From the IMG/VR virus record IMGVR_UViG_3300020180_000014, positions 27,396 to 91,395 of that record: a DNA stretch of 64,000 nucleotides, one strand, 5' to 3'. Numbering within the stretch: position 1 is the first letter of the stretch; every line of letters begins with the position of its first letter. Positions 53,813-62,537 of this stretch are shown here, piece by piece. The stretch comes from a virus. Below the pieces are notes generated by a model, which did no database searches, was not told the DNA's origin, and saw only the letters and a program-made list of their open reading frames with translations. Both the position numbers and the translations under genes were made by a program.

Positions 53813-55700
53813 AGGCCAGGTGCAGCTCGCGCGCGACATCTGGAACACCGCCAACAAGGGCGGCATCCTGCTTGCCGAGGGTCCGACAGGCATCGGCAAG
53901 TCGTTCGCGTACGCGATCCCGGCCATCATTCGCGCCGTCGCGACCGGAACACCGTCGCTGATCGTGACCGCGAACAAGGCGCTGCAGGATCAGCTCGCCG
54001 AGAAAGACCTGCCGTTGCTCGCCGAGATTCTCCAGGACACCGAAGCGAAGGGCTTCAAGTTCAAGCTGCTCAAGGGCCGTTCGAACTACATCTGCCAGCG
54101 TGAGCTGATGCTCCGCGACGCACGCAGCGTCAACTGGCCCTCCGGCAGCGAGAACGAAGGCGACGCACTTTCCGCGTGGGTGGCTGCGCCACCATGTTCT
54201 GGCGATCGCAACGACGCACCTGTGGTGAGCGACCAGACCTGGCGTGCGGTGTCGATCACAGGTGACGACTGTGACCACAGCGCGTGCGTGCACTACCAGA
54301 CGTGTTTCGCTGAGAACGCTGCTGAGGAGGCCGAGCAGGCGCACGTCGTGATCATCAACTACGACCTGTTCTACTCGAAGCTGCAGCACAGCAACGATCC
54401 GTTCTGGAGCAAGTTCGGCTTCGTCGTGTTCGACGAGGCGCACGAGGCCGCTGCGATCGCACGGCGGTGCTTCGGTACCGAGATCAGTGAGTGGGGCATT
54501 CGCCGTCTCGCAACGGCCGTGAGTGACAAGGTCGGCGACCGTGATCTCGCGAAGGCACTGCGCAACGTCGCCGCGCCCGTGTTCGAAAAGATCGCCGACT
54601 ACGCGCTGCAGTACCGCACCAACGGTCGCTTGAAAGACCCGGGCTTCGTCAATGTCGACGACCTCTGCGACACGCTCCGCGAAGTTGTCGCTGCGGCGGC
54701 GGGCGGCTGTGGCTCTTGTGTCGTCGACGAGATCTGCGCTGCGTGCAACAGCCGCAAGAAGATCCAGGAGCGGGCAACGGAGATGTCCGAGAACATCCGC
54801 GCGTTCGTCGATCAGGTCGATGACATGACCGCGTACTGGCTTGACAAGCCGATGGACACAGCGCGCGTCACAGGTGCGACGATCAAGCTGTGTGCGGCGC
54901 CGTACCACGTCGGTGACGTGCTCAAGAAGCTCGTATTCGAGCGGTATCCGTCGATCGTGTGTGTGTCGGCGACACTCGCAGCCGGTGGCAGCTTCGACTT
55001 CATTCGTGGCGAGCTGGGCCTGACCGATCCCGTGATGTCGGCGAAGACACAGGTCACGCGTGTCGCGAGCCCGTTCGACTTCGCCAAGCAGGCCAGGTTC
55101 GTCATCCCGCTCGGTATTCCGTTCCCGACCGGTGAGAACGAGGCCATCTTCGATGTGGCCGCGTCCAAGGCACTGATCCAGATCATCCAGGAGTGCAAGG
55201 GCCGCACGCTCGCGCTGTTCACGTCGTGGCGTCGGCTCAAGCACATTGCCGAGCAGATCCGCGATCACATCGACTACCCACTGCTCGTGCAGGGTGATGC
55301 GCCGAACAAGATGCTAGCGCAAATGTTCCGTGAGCAGACCGACAGCGTGCTGCTCGCGACGCGCAGCTTCTGGATGGGCCTCGATGTCTCGGGCGAGTCG
55401 CTGTCGTGCCTCGTGATCGACAAGCTGCCGTTCGAGAGCTTCGATGACCCGTTCATCGACATGATGAAGGAGAAGCACCCGGACACGTTCTACGAGGACT
55501 TCTACGTGCCGCGCGCGACGATCACGCTCGCGCAAGGTGCCGGGCGTCTCATCCGCAGTGTCACCGACCACGGCGTGTTCGTGCTACTTGACCAGCGCAT
55601 CAAGACCAAGCGCTACGGTCGGCAGTTTCTCGCGAGCTTGCCGTTCAAGGGCTACTCCCAAGATCTTGCCGACGCCGGTAAGTTTCTCGCAGATCGTTAA
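53730..55700 (+). CDS. DinG/XPD-like SF2 helicase
   Basis: 656 residues with AGGGGAGC before the ATG. EGPTGIGKS (50-58), VFDEAHE, and GAGRLIRS motifs, plus spaced Cys (ICQRE, CSGDRN, DDCDH, YQTCF) that fit the iron-sulfur cluster domain of DinG. Unwinds DNA or R-loops during replication and repair. Confidence 0.87.
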   Translation: MSKSNIEELFEDQTGALARAIPGYERREGQVQLARDIWNTANKGGILLAEGPTGIGKSFAYAIPAIIRAVATGTPSLIVTANKALQDQLAEKDLPLLAEILQDTEAKGFKFKLLKGRSNYICQRELMLRDARSVNWPSGSENEGDALSAWVAAPPCSGDRNDAPVVSDQTWRAVSITGDDCDHSACVHYQTCFAENAAEEAEQAHVVIINYDLFYSKLQHSNDPFWSKFGFVVFDEAHEAAAIARRCFGTEISEWGIRRLATAVSDKVGDRDLAKALRNVAAPVFEKIADYALQYRTNGRLKDPGFVNVDDLCDTLREVVAAAAGGCGSCVVDEICAACNSRKKIQERATEMSENIRAFVDQVDDMTAYWLDKPMDTARVTGATIKLCAAPYHVGDVLKKLVFERYPSIVCVSATLAAGGSFDFIRGELGLTDPVMSAKTQVTRVASPFDFAKQARFVIPLGIPFPTGENEAIFDVAASKALIQIIQECKGRTLALFTSWRRLKHIAEQIRDHIDYPLLVQGDAPNKMLAQMFREQTDSVLLATRSFWMGLDVSGESLSCLVIDKLPFESFDDPFIDMMKEKHPDTFYEDFYVPRATITLAQGAGRLIRSVTDHGVFVLLDQRIKTKRYGRQFLASLPFKGYSQDLADAGKFLADR

Positions 55701-55714
55701 CCAGGAGAATGCAC

Positions 55715-55933
55715 ATGGCGATGACCCCGACCAAGTATGAGTACACCCCGCCCGTCCAGATTGCCGGTGTGGCAAAGGACTTCACCACCAAGATCGAGGT
55801 CGCGCAGACCGCGGGAGGCTGGACCGCGACGCTGCACATCACGTCGAGTCCGCTCAGCACCGCAGGTGAGGTGCAGAGCAAGCTCGCGCAGCACCTGATC
55901 CGTCTCGCCGAGTCGCTGGGCAGTACCAAGTGA
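55715..55933 (+). CDS. Small hypothetical protein
   Basis: 72 residues from ATG at 55715 after AGGAG (an ATG at 55709 is in frame). Strand-rich then a helix (EVQSKLAQHLIRLAESL). Co-translated with thymidylate kinase by GTGA overlap. Confidence 0.7.
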   Translation: MAMTPTKYEYTPPVQIAGVAKDFTTKIEVAQTAGGWTATLHITSSPLSTAGEVQSKLAQHLIRLAESLGSTK

Positions 55934-56553
55934 GAGGCAAGTACGTCGTCTTCGAAGGCCCGGACGGTAGCGGCAAGACGACGCTCGCGAAGAAGTTCGC
56001 CGAGCTGCTTCGGTGCATCGAAGCAGACCATCGCGAGATGGCGTTCCCGAGCCGCGAGTCTGCTGTCGGATCGTTGATCCGCGATGTGTTCGAGGGCAAA
56101 GCCAACGTCAGCCCCACCGCCATGATGTGGCTGTTCGTTGCCGAGGGCAAAGACATGGAGCCGCAGATCTCACGTGCTGTCGGGGCTGGCAAATGGATCA
56201 TCTGCGATCGGCACACGATGGTCTCGGGCTACATCTACCAAGGTGAAGTCCATGGCCTCGAACGCGTAAGTCAGGTGACGGCGCCCGCGCACTTCACGGT
56301 GCCCGATCGCATCTATCTCGTCGACGTGCCCGCAGAGGTCGCGATGGAGCGTCGCAAGGCGCGCGGTGAAGCGCGCAACCTGCTCTACGAGCCGGAACAG
56401 CTCGATCGTCTCGATCGGATGTGCAAGGCCTACCGCGAGCTTCGTTCGCGTTTCGCAACCAGCGTGATCATCGACGGTACCAAGCCGTTCGAGCAGAACT
56501 TGCGCTGGATGTGGCAGGATCTCGGGCTTCCCGGCCAACCGCCTCTGCCATGA
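55930..56553 (+). CDS. tmk: Thymidylate kinase
   Basis: 207 residues from GTG. P-loop FEGPDGSGKTT (8-18), DRHTMVSGYIYQG (DRY/DRH motif) and a LID-type basic region. Phosphorylates dTMP to dTDP, the step after ThyX. Length is normal. Confidence 0.92.
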   Translation: MRGKYVVFEGPDGSGKTTLAKKFAELLRCIEADHREMAFPSRESAVGSLIRDVFEGKANVSPTAMMWLFVAEGKDMEPQISRAVGAGKWIICDRHTMVSGYIYQGEVHGLERVSQVTAPAHFTVPDRIYLVDVPAEVAMERRKARGEARNLLYEPEQLDRLDRMCKAYRELRSRFATSVIIDGTKPFEQNLRWMWQDLGLPGQPPLP

Positions 56554-56852
56554 CCACCAACTCCGACAACGTCAAACGCGCACACGAAGAACAACTCATG
56601 GCGGCATTTGCAGTGGTGCTCACACACCCTGCAGGCTTCGGCATCGAGTTATTCGCTGACCTTTGGATCGATCGTCTCGAAGATGGTCGATTCCGTGTGT
56701 CGCGCGAGAACGCTGCGGAGCACCCATACGCGCCGACGCCGCCCGAAGAGCTATTCGACGACGTTCGACAAGCTATCAACTACTACCTCGATCTGCGTGA
56801 TGAGCTGCAGCTCGGGACCGACTACGAAACGACCACGGATGCTAAAGCGTGA
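56550..56852 (+). CDS. Hypothetical acidic protein
   Basis: 100 residues from ATG overlapping the tmk stop. Helical start, acidic tail. AT-richer. Not recognised. Confidence 0.65.
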   Translation: MTTNSDNVKRAHEEQLMAAFAVVLTHPAGFGIELFADLWIDRLEDGRFRVSRENAAEHPYAPTPPEELFDDVRQAINYYLDLRDELQLGTDYETTTDAKA

Positions 56853-56985
56853 GACCCAGAAACAGCTGTGGCGCGATCTGCTCGCGCGCAGTGCAGCACC
56901 CGATGAACGTCGGGCGTCGTTGCTTGCCGTACCGGCAGCACTGCTTCTGATCAGCCTCGCGCTCTACCTGCTCGCGCAGATCTAG
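56839..56985 (+). CDS. Small membrane protein
   Basis: 48 residues from ATG inside the previous gene's end. A charged N-terminal half and one membrane segment at residues 28-46 (LLAVPAALLLISLALYLLA). Function unknown. Confidence 0.6.
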   Translation: MLKRETQKQLWRDLLARSAAPDERRASLLAVPAALLLISLALYLLAQI

Positions 56986-56994
56986 GGGAGCTAC

Positions 56995-57909
56995 ATGCCA
57001 TCGACTGACATCGATACTGAGACCGCCAACAACCATGCACCGCAGACCGAGCTACCGGAGACTGAACCGTTGCTACCACCGCGCGCACACTGCACGCCAC
57101 CGATCAAGTGGGTCGGCGGCAAGCGCTGGCTGATTCCGACGATCGCACCATCGATCTACGAACGTCTTGGTGCAACACAGGGCCGCTACATCGAACCGTT
57201 CATGGGCTCAGCCGCTGTTGCGCTCGACCTTGGATTGCCCGGCATGGTTCTCAGCGACGTCTGCAAGCCACTCGTTGCGATGTACACGACGATCCGCAAA
57301 AGCGCGGAAGCCGTCGCGTGGGCGCTCAAGACACTCGTCGAGAAAGGCACCGACAAGGACCGCTACCTTGCGGTGCGTGCATCGGAGCCGACGAGCGTCG
57401 TGTTCGCAGCAGCGCGCTTCATCTACCTCAACAAGTTCGGCTTCAACGGACTCTACCGCGAGAACAGTAAGGGCAAGTTCAACGTCCCGCACGGCGGTGA
57501 TCGTTCGAGCGCGGGTATCCCCGGGCTCGACGCACTTCACGCAGTCGCGAAAGCGCTCAAGGACACTGAGATCCGCGTCGCGGACTTCCGACAGACGATC
57601 CTGCGCGCTACGGCAGGCGACGTGCTCTACGTCGACTCGCCGTACTACGAGACGTTCAGCGACTACACGGCCGGTGGTTTCACCGACGAAGATCACCTCG
57701 CGCTGTCGTTGGCACTCAAAGAAGCGCACGAGCGCGGTGCGGTGTTCATCGCATCGAACAGTGACCATGAGCGGGTTCGCGAGCTGTACACGTGGGCCAC
57801 CATCGTGCCGGTGTCCGAGCGTCATGCGGTCGGCGCGACCGCAGAGCGGCGTGGTATGAAGGCAGCCGTGCTGATTCTGTCCGACGACACGATCCTGCGA
57901 GGAGCTTGA
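56995..57909 (+). CDS. Dam-type (D12) adenine-N6 methyltransferase
   Basis: 304 residues from ATG. IKWVGGKRW (37-45, motif I), EPFMGSAAV, KFGFNGLYREN and DSPYYETF (214-221, in place of DPPY) define the D12 class. Dam enzymes methylate GATC, which is frequent in this genome and ends every palindrome promoter, so methylation could affect their use. Specificity is not proven. Confidence 0.88.
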   Translation: MPSTDIDTETANNHAPQTELPETEPLLPPRAHCTPPIKWVGGKRWLIPTIAPSIYERLGATQGRYIEPFMGSAAVALDLGLPGMVLSDVCKPLVAMYTTIRKSAEAVAWALKTLVEKGTDKDRYLAVRASEPTSVVFAAARFIYLNKFGFNGLYRENSKGKFNVPHGGDRSSAGIPGLDALHAVAKALKDTEIRVADFRQTILRATAGDVLYVDSPYYETFSDYTAGGFTDEDHLALSLALKEAHERGAVFIASNSDHERVRELYTWATIVPVSERHAVGATAERRGMKAAVLILSDDTILRGA

Positions 57910-57911
57910 GC

Positions 57912-58187
57912 ATGAGCCGCAACAAGAAGTTGTTCACGTACACCCCCGATCACGTGTTCGACGACGGTGTCGCACTCAAGACGGTGCGTGACGCGATCAT
58001 TGCTGCGGGCGCAACCGGCATGTGGCACATCGGGTGGGACATGGCGAAGCGTTACAACCTGCAGGAGGCAATCTGCATGAAGTGCGCGAACCCGATCCAC
58101 GCAGCGCAGGGCACGTACCTGATGCGCAGCGGGATCGCGATGCGGTTCTGCAAGCGTTGCCCTTCCGAAATCCCGCGCAATCACTGA
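57912..58187 (+). CDS. Small zinc-ribbon protein, paralogue C
   Basis: 91 residues from ATG, 2 bases after the methylase stop. VFDDGVALKTVRDAIIAAGATG, then CMKCAN and CKRCP. The third member of the zinc-ribbon paralogue set. Its end overlaps the end of the leftward HNH gene by 7 bases. Confidence 0.75.
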   Translation: MSRNKKLFTYTPDHVFDDGVALKTVRDAIIAAGATGMWHIGWDMAKRYNLQEAICMKCANPIHAAQGTYLMRSGIAMRFCKRCPSEIPRNH

Positions 58188-58945
58188 CGACGGCGATCCT
58201 GGCGCAGCCACCAGAAGCTAGTGACGCTGTCGAGCGACGCCGGATTGAACTGTCCGCGCGACGCCGCTTGGCGCGTCCCGTCCTCAGACAGGTTGAACAG
58301 GTCAGCCAGTTCGCGGTAGCCGTACGACCAACGGCTGCGACGAGCGCTGCGCACGTGAACGTCTGCAGGCACCGCGAGATTGTCGGGATGATTGTTCCAC
58401 GGGTTCTGATCGATGTGCTCGACCGCACCACCGCCAATCACACCGAAGATGACGCGACAGATCGGTGTGTACTCGCGGCCTGTCCAGAACATGAAGTGGT
58501 CATCAACGATCTTCGCGAACGGCTGCAGTGGTCCACCGTGCTGATCACACAGCCCCGGCTGCAGCATCGTTGCTGCGCAGCTCGGGAACCCGCACCGATA
58601 GAGATCGAAACGCGGCCATCGGGCCCGCCATTGCGCGGGCGTCACATGCGGCAACAGCTGTGCGGCTTGCACGTCCGAGAGCCGGACCGAGCGCCCCGCC
58701 AGCGCATCTATAATGTAGCGCGCAGCTGCACGGGCATCCGTGGTCGTCCGCAGCTTCGAGCGCGTCGTGGCCGGTGCTTCGTCGGCCGCTGCAGCGAGAT
58801 CATCGAACGTGAACAACCGGCTCGGACCCCGCTCGCGGTGCTTTTGCCGGAACACCTTCCGTGGATTCTCGCCCTGTTTGAGGATAGGCATCGCGCGTTG
58901 ACCGCGAGTGTACTTCAAACATGGTCGAAACGCGTCTACGGTCAT
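58181..58945 (-). CDS. HNH endonuclease
   Basis: 254 residues from ATG (MPILKQ at residue 19 is an alternative). CGFPSC and CDQH are zinc ligands, VEHIDQNPWNNHPDNLAV is the HNH core. Divergent to the rightward gene after a palindrome. Likely a homing endonuclease or a packaging-related nuclease; the former is more likely, given its isolation. Confidence 0.8.
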   Translation of the reverse strand: MTVDAFRPCLKYTRGQRAMPILKQGENPRKVFRQKHRERGPSRLFTFDDLAAAADEAPATTRSKLRTTTDARAAARYIIDALAGRSVRLSDVQAAQLLPHVTPAQWRARWPRFDLYRCGFPSCAATMLQPGLCDQHGGPLQPFAKIVDDHFMFWTGREYTPICRVIFGVIGGGAVEHIDQNPWNNHPDNLAVPADVHVRSARRSRWSYGYRELADLFNLSEDGTRQAASRGQFNPASLDSVTSFWWLRQDRRRQ

Positions 58946-58951
58946 GACGAC

Positions 58952-58967
58952 GATCGCGGACGCGATC
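58952..58967. promoter_or_regulatory. GATC palindrome, copy 9
   Basis: GATCGCGGACGCGATC between divergent genes. Rightward CTTGACG follows within 6 bases, but no clear -10 lies 17 bases on. It may control either gene. Confidence 0.45.
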
Positions 58968-59066
58968 GTCTTGACGTTCGGGATCGCTCATGGGATCGTC
59001 TTGCTCACAACCCCGAGAGAAGGCATGCCGCCAACTTCAGGGTCAACTTCCACGAAGGACATGAAG

Positions 59067-59258
59067 ATGAGCAACGAGAACCTCTCGGGTGACGGTCTCG
59101 GCAAGCGCCGCCGCCGCAAGCGTCGGCTCGGTTCGAGCGGCGTGACCCTGGTCGGTCGCAAGCGTCGGGGCAAGCGGAAGGGTCGCAAGATCTGCATCCG
59201 CACCGCTGCGGGCAACAAGGCCTGTGGCGTGCGCTGGCGCCGCCGCAAGCGCAAGTAG
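59067..59258 (+). CDS. Very basic small protein 1
   Basis: 63 residues from ATG at 59067 with AAGGA upstream. After a short polar start nearly half of the residues are Arg or Lys (GKRRRRKRRLG, RKRRGKRKGRK), ending RWRRRKRK with two Cys between. First of a run of strongly basic proteins; probably binds nucleic acid. Confidence 0.65.
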   Translation: MSNENLSGDGLGKRRRRKRRLGSSGVTLVGRKRRGKRKGRKICIRTAAGNKACGVRWRRRKRK

Positions 59259-59286
59259 GCCCGCGCTCCGGCGCTAGCCTGAGAGA

Positions 59287-59320
59287 GGGCCGCGTGCGAT
59301 ATGTCGTACGCGGCCCTTTT
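59287..59320 (+). terminator. Intrinsic terminator
   Basis: GGGCCGCGT (59287-59295) pairs perfectly with ACGCGGCCC (59308-59316), extended by CGA/TCG inside, then TTTT. Strong rho-independent form. It separates the first basic protein from the next gene. Confidence 0.8.
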
Positions 59321-59348
59321 CGTCGACACCTCCTACTTCGAGGCCCCG

Positions 59349-59639
59349 ATGCCAGCCCAAAAAGTCTCTTCAGCCGATCGCCGCCACGCGGACTTCATGA
59401 TCAAGACGCTCGCGCCGGATCTGCGCGCGTCGGGTCGGAAGTACACCGCCAAGGATGTCGCGCGCTGCGGGCGCTTGATGAAGACGGGTGGACGTGACCG
59501 TGGGTACGCGAACTGGCTCAAGAGCACGTTGATCCCGGATCTGCGCGCGTCGGGTCAGAAGTACACAGCCAACGACCTCGCGCGGTGTGCACGCACGATC
59601 GCACCGCAGCGCAAGCGACGAAAGCGGAGGGCGCGCTGA
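59349..59639 (+). CDS. Basic protein with internal repeat
   Basis: 96 residues from ATG at 59349, chosen because an earlier ATG at 59301 lies inside the terminator hairpin. Contains two copies of PDLRASGxKYTAxDxARC, separated by about 36 residues, and ends in KRRKRRAR. TGATG overlap with the next gene. Repeated helices plus basic tail suggest DNA binding. Confidence 0.7.
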   Translation: MPAQKVSSADRRHADFMIKTLAPDLRASGRKYTAKDVARCGRLMKTGGRDRGYANWLKSTLIPDLRASGQKYTANDLARCARTIAPQRKRRKRRAR

Positions 59640-59824
59640 TGGCGAAGCAGCGCTGCCAGGACATGCTCGAAGATCTGCTCTACGAAGCCGTGGATGCTGG
59701 TGCTGCCAACCGCAACGTCAGTCCACGGAAGATCGGGCATTTCATCGACGTCTGCGTTCGGTCGAACGCAGCCGGACTCGGTCGCCGTAAGCGTCCCAAC
59801 GCGCGGCGCAGGAGTCGTCGGTGA
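59639..59824 (+). CDS. Basic small protein 3
   Basis: 61 residues from ATG in a TGATG overlap. Helical acidic first half, Arg-rich tail (RRKRPNARRRSRR). Overlaps next GTG. Confidence 0.6.
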   Translation: MAKQRCQDMLEDLLYEAVDAGAANRNVSPRKIGHFIDVCVRSNAAGLGRRKRPNARRRSRR

Positions 59825-60051
59825 GCAAAAAGATCGAGTTTGCTGACCTGCCCATCGGTGCGTGCTTCGCGTACGACGCGAACAGCTCCAAGGCCACGCG
59901 TCGCAAGGTCGACACACGGCACACCGTCGTCATCCCTGGTAGCAAGAAGCCGTTTCGCGTCGACGACGTCGAGACGCGCGTGTTCACGAAGGCTTGCCCT
60001 GTCAACTTCGGTCGTCGTCGCAAGCGGCGGCGCACCAAGAGGAGCCGCTAA
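59821..60051 (+). CDS. Basic small protein 4
   Basis: 76 residues from GTG. Strand-rich core (FADLPIGACFAYD, HTVVIPGSKKPFRV) and a tail RRRKRRRTKRSR. The core resembles short beta domains of several phage proteins but is not assigned. Confidence 0.65.
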   Translation: MSKKIEFADLPIGACFAYDANSSKATRRKVDTRHTVVIPGSKKPFRVDDVETRVFTKACPVNFGRRRKRRRTKRSR

Positions 60052-60734
60052 TGGCGAAAAGCAAGAAAAGGCGCAGGTCTCTGCGCGGCAGCGCTGATCG
60101 ATACGTCGTCACCGGGCCCGCCACGTGGCGGCGCAGCCTCCACACGACGAAGAACGCTGCCGTCGATCGTGCGAAGGAGTGCTCGAAGAAGCATCCCAAC
60201 GCGATCTGCAAGGTCACGTATGGGCTACCCGGCTTGCAGACCACCGTCGCCGAATGCAACCGCAGCGAGTGCTACGGAGGTAGATCATGGCGAAGCTCAA
60301 AGGTCGTGCGCCTTCCGACGGCGACGCTTGCCGACGCCGCCACCGACCGTAAGACGTGTTCGACGATGGCTAACGATGTTCATCGTCTTGCCAGTTCAGC
60401 GGCTGAATTAGCTGACGGCGCACGCATCAGCGGTTCTGTGTTCGGTCAAGGATCGTCCCAGATCTTCTACAACTACCGTTGTGCGCAGAAGGGCAAGTTC
60501 GGTCCCGGTCTGTGCTCGGTGTGGGAAATCGAACGCAGCGGCCCAGGCGTCGCGAAATTCGGGCTCAGGTCGAAAGACACTGTCGGCAATCTGCATGGAC
60601 TCACGCGGCAGATTTCGCGCGATCTCGCGCGTATGTGGTGTGGTGCACCGGAACCCACCCCCGGCTTTGAGGGTGGTCGCCGCAAGAAGCGAAAGAAGAA
60701 TGTCGCAGGCCGTCGGCGGAAGGCGCGGAGGTAA
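60051..60734 (+). CDS. Basic Cys-containing protein
   Basis: 227 residues from ATG in a TAATG overlap. Basic ends (KSKKRRRSLRG, KKRKKNVAGRRRKARR) around a core with seven Cys, including CSKKHPNAIC and CAQKGKFGPGLC. Possibly two related halves. Unknown function; likely nucleic-acid binding. Confidence 0.7.
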   Translation: MAKSKKRRRSLRGSADRYVVTGPATWRRSLHTTKNAAVDRAKECSKKHPNAICKVTYGLPGLQTTVAECNRSECYGGRSWRSSKVVRLPTATLADAATDRKTCSTMANDVHRLASSAAELADGARISGSVFGQGSSQIFYNYRCAQKGKFGPGLCSVWEIERSGPGVAKFGLRSKDTVGNLHGLTRQISRDLARMWCGAPEPTPGFEGGRRKKRKKNVAGRRRKARR

Positions 60735-60736
60735 TT

Positions 60737-61000
60737 ATGAGTCAACTACCTGGATCACCTCTCTACCGCCTACGTATTCACACCGGTCCGGTGCAAGACG
60801 CACGGCGTGGATTCGCGCGTGCGCTCAAGCGCGCCAAGCTGAAGGTCATCGACACGGGCACCGAGCACGTGACCGTCGACATCAAGGCCAACAGCTGCGA
60901 GGACGCCCAGATGCGTATCGCGAAGGCGCTACAGAAGAAAGGCCTTCGCCGCATGTCAACGATGGTATGGGGCGCCAGCTGTCAACGTAGGAAGCGGTAA
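60737..61000 (+). CDS. Basic small protein 6
   Basis: 87 residues from ATG, 2 bases after the previous stop. Compact alpha/beta (YRLRIHTGPVQDARRGFARALKR, TEHVTVDIKA) with a basic end. Not recognised. Confidence 0.65.
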   Translation: MSQLPGSPLYRLRIHTGPVQDARRGFARALKRAKLKVIDTGTEHVTVDIKANSCEDAQMRIAKALQKKGLRRMSTMVWGASCQRRKR

Positions 61001-61010
61001 GGTCCCGACC

Positions 61011-62315
61011 ATGGCCGCGATCATTCCACATCTCGAAGTTCCATCCGACGTGACACCTATCGAGCGCGCCTACGACATGTGCGTCGGTTCGCTCGCGGGC
61101 GACAGCCTCGGCGAAGATCACCCTGCGTGCCCTGCACCGCAGAGCGTCCTCGCGGACGCGCACGCTGGCCTACTCGGTATGGTGTTCGTGCGCGACGCTG
61201 TATTCGACAGCCTGCAAGGTCTGCAGTTCACCGTGCAGCCCGGCAATGCACAGAGCCTGGACGCCAAGAAAGTCTACCTCGTGCTCGATCGGCCGATCGG
61301 TGCGGGTCCTGCGTGGAACCCGGCGACGAATCCCGGCGTGCGTCAGTACAAGGCGCTGTCGTGGACATCGAAGATGAATGCACCGAGCTGGAGCATTCCG
61401 GCCGGTGCACCGCAGATCGGCGGCGCGTGTCCCGGTGCGACGGCGGGTCAGAGCATCGTCCCCGAGGGTGCACTTCGTGCGGGTGCGCGTCTCGTCAACA
61501 TCGGCCTCGGTCGCCCGTCCGATGCGCCCGTCAACCTCGCGCAGTCGATTTGCGAGCACTGCTACGCGACCGGCGGGCAGTACTCGACGGGTCAGGTGCA
61601 GTTCGCACAGATTCTCCGTTTTCTGTGGGCGCGTCAGGCAATCAACTTTCGCGTGAACACGCCGCATGGAATGTCCACTGCGTTCATCGAAGCGATGGTC
61701 TACGCGATCGACAACGCCGACTACAAGCTCGACGGCGGAACGATCAAGGCCGATCCGGAAACGGGTGAAGCTGCACAGGCGTTGCCGCCCGAGCCCACCG
61801 GTCGTCGGTTCTTTCGCATCCACGACAGTGGTGACTTCTTCGAAGAGGAGTACCTCGCGCAGTGGAAGGCAATCGCGGATCGCCTGCCCGACATCACGTT
61901 CTGGGCGCCGTCGCGGATCTGGGCGACGAGTTGGGGCATTGCTGCGGTCAATCGCATCAACCACGACCCGCGCAATTTCATCATCCGACCGAGCGCGTAC
62001 GAAGTGAACGAGGCAGGTCCACCGGATCTCGGCCCAGGTTGGGGCGGTGCAACGACGGTTCTGTCGGTGCAGCAGAACCTCGGCATGACACCCGAGCGCG
62101 AGCAATACGTCTACGATCGCGCGAAGCGGTTCCCGCCGAAGATGACCGGGCCCGATCCGCGCTACACCTGGAACTGCCAAGCGTACGCCACCGACGATCA
62201 AGGTCACACGTGCCGCAAGGCGGTCGCGCCGCCAGGCTACGGTGGTCCCGACGGCAAGGGTTGCCGTGCGTGCTGGATCGCTCCAGACGAGATCGTCAAC
62301 TACTCGTTGCACTGA
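61011..62315 (+). CDS. Gp88-family protein
   Basis: 434 residues from ATG. The second half has QSICEHCYATGGQY, RIHDSGDFFEEEY and later Cys (CQAY, CRACW), matching the Gene product 88 family first named in mycobacteriophage L5. Function unknown; conserved Cys suggest metal binding, possibly a radical or cofactor enzyme, which is inference. Confidence 0.75.
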   Translation: MAAIIPHLEVPSDVTPIERAYDMCVGSLAGDSLGEDHPACPAPQSVLADAHAGLLGMVFVRDAVFDSLQGLQFTVQPGNAQSLDAKKVYLVLDRPIGAGPAWNPATNPGVRQYKALSWTSKMNAPSWSIPAGAPQIGGACPGATAGQSIVPEGALRAGARLVNIGLGRPSDAPVNLAQSICEHCYATGGQYSTGQVQFAQILRFLWARQAINFRVNTPHGMSTAFIEAMVYAIDNADYKLDGGTIKADPETGEAAQALPPEPTGRRFFRIHDSGDFFEEEYLAQWKAIADRLPDITFWAPSRIWATSWGIAAVNRINHDPRNFIIRPSAYEVNEAGPPDLGPGWGGATTVLSVQQNLGMTPEREQYVYDRAKRFPPKMTGPDPRYTWNCQAYATDDQGHTCRKAVAPPGYGGPDGKGCRACWIAPDEIVNYSLH

Positions 62316-62326
62316 AGGAGCCTGCT

Positions 62327-62527
62327 GTGCCGAAAAAGAAAAAGTCCTCTACCTGCACTGTCGACTTCACGACGTCGGCACACGGCCCGTCCGCAGTGCT
62401 CTACGACAAGCGCGGGCGGTCTATCAATGTGATGAACTTCCCGAAGGGTCATCGGCTTACCGCGAAAGATCGAACGCGCGCTCGCAAACGTCTCCTCGCC
62501 GGTTGCGCTGAACTTTCTCGTCGCTAA
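62327..62527 (+). CDS. Basic small protein 7
   Basis: 66 residues from GTG after AAGGAG. Starts PKKKKSS and carries two Cys; strand-turn-strand core then Arg-rich helix. Similar leader (PKKK...) to the next gene. Confidence 0.65.
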   Translation: MPKKKKSSTCTVDFTTSAHGPSAVLYDKRGRSINVMNFPKGHRLTAKDRTRARKRLLAGCAELSRR

Positions 62528-62537
62528 GGAGCCTGCC

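Noticed and set aside
53754-55268. 504-residue open frame on the minus strand
   Set aside because: Antisense of the DinG-like helicase with its complete motifs; typical GC-rich shadow.
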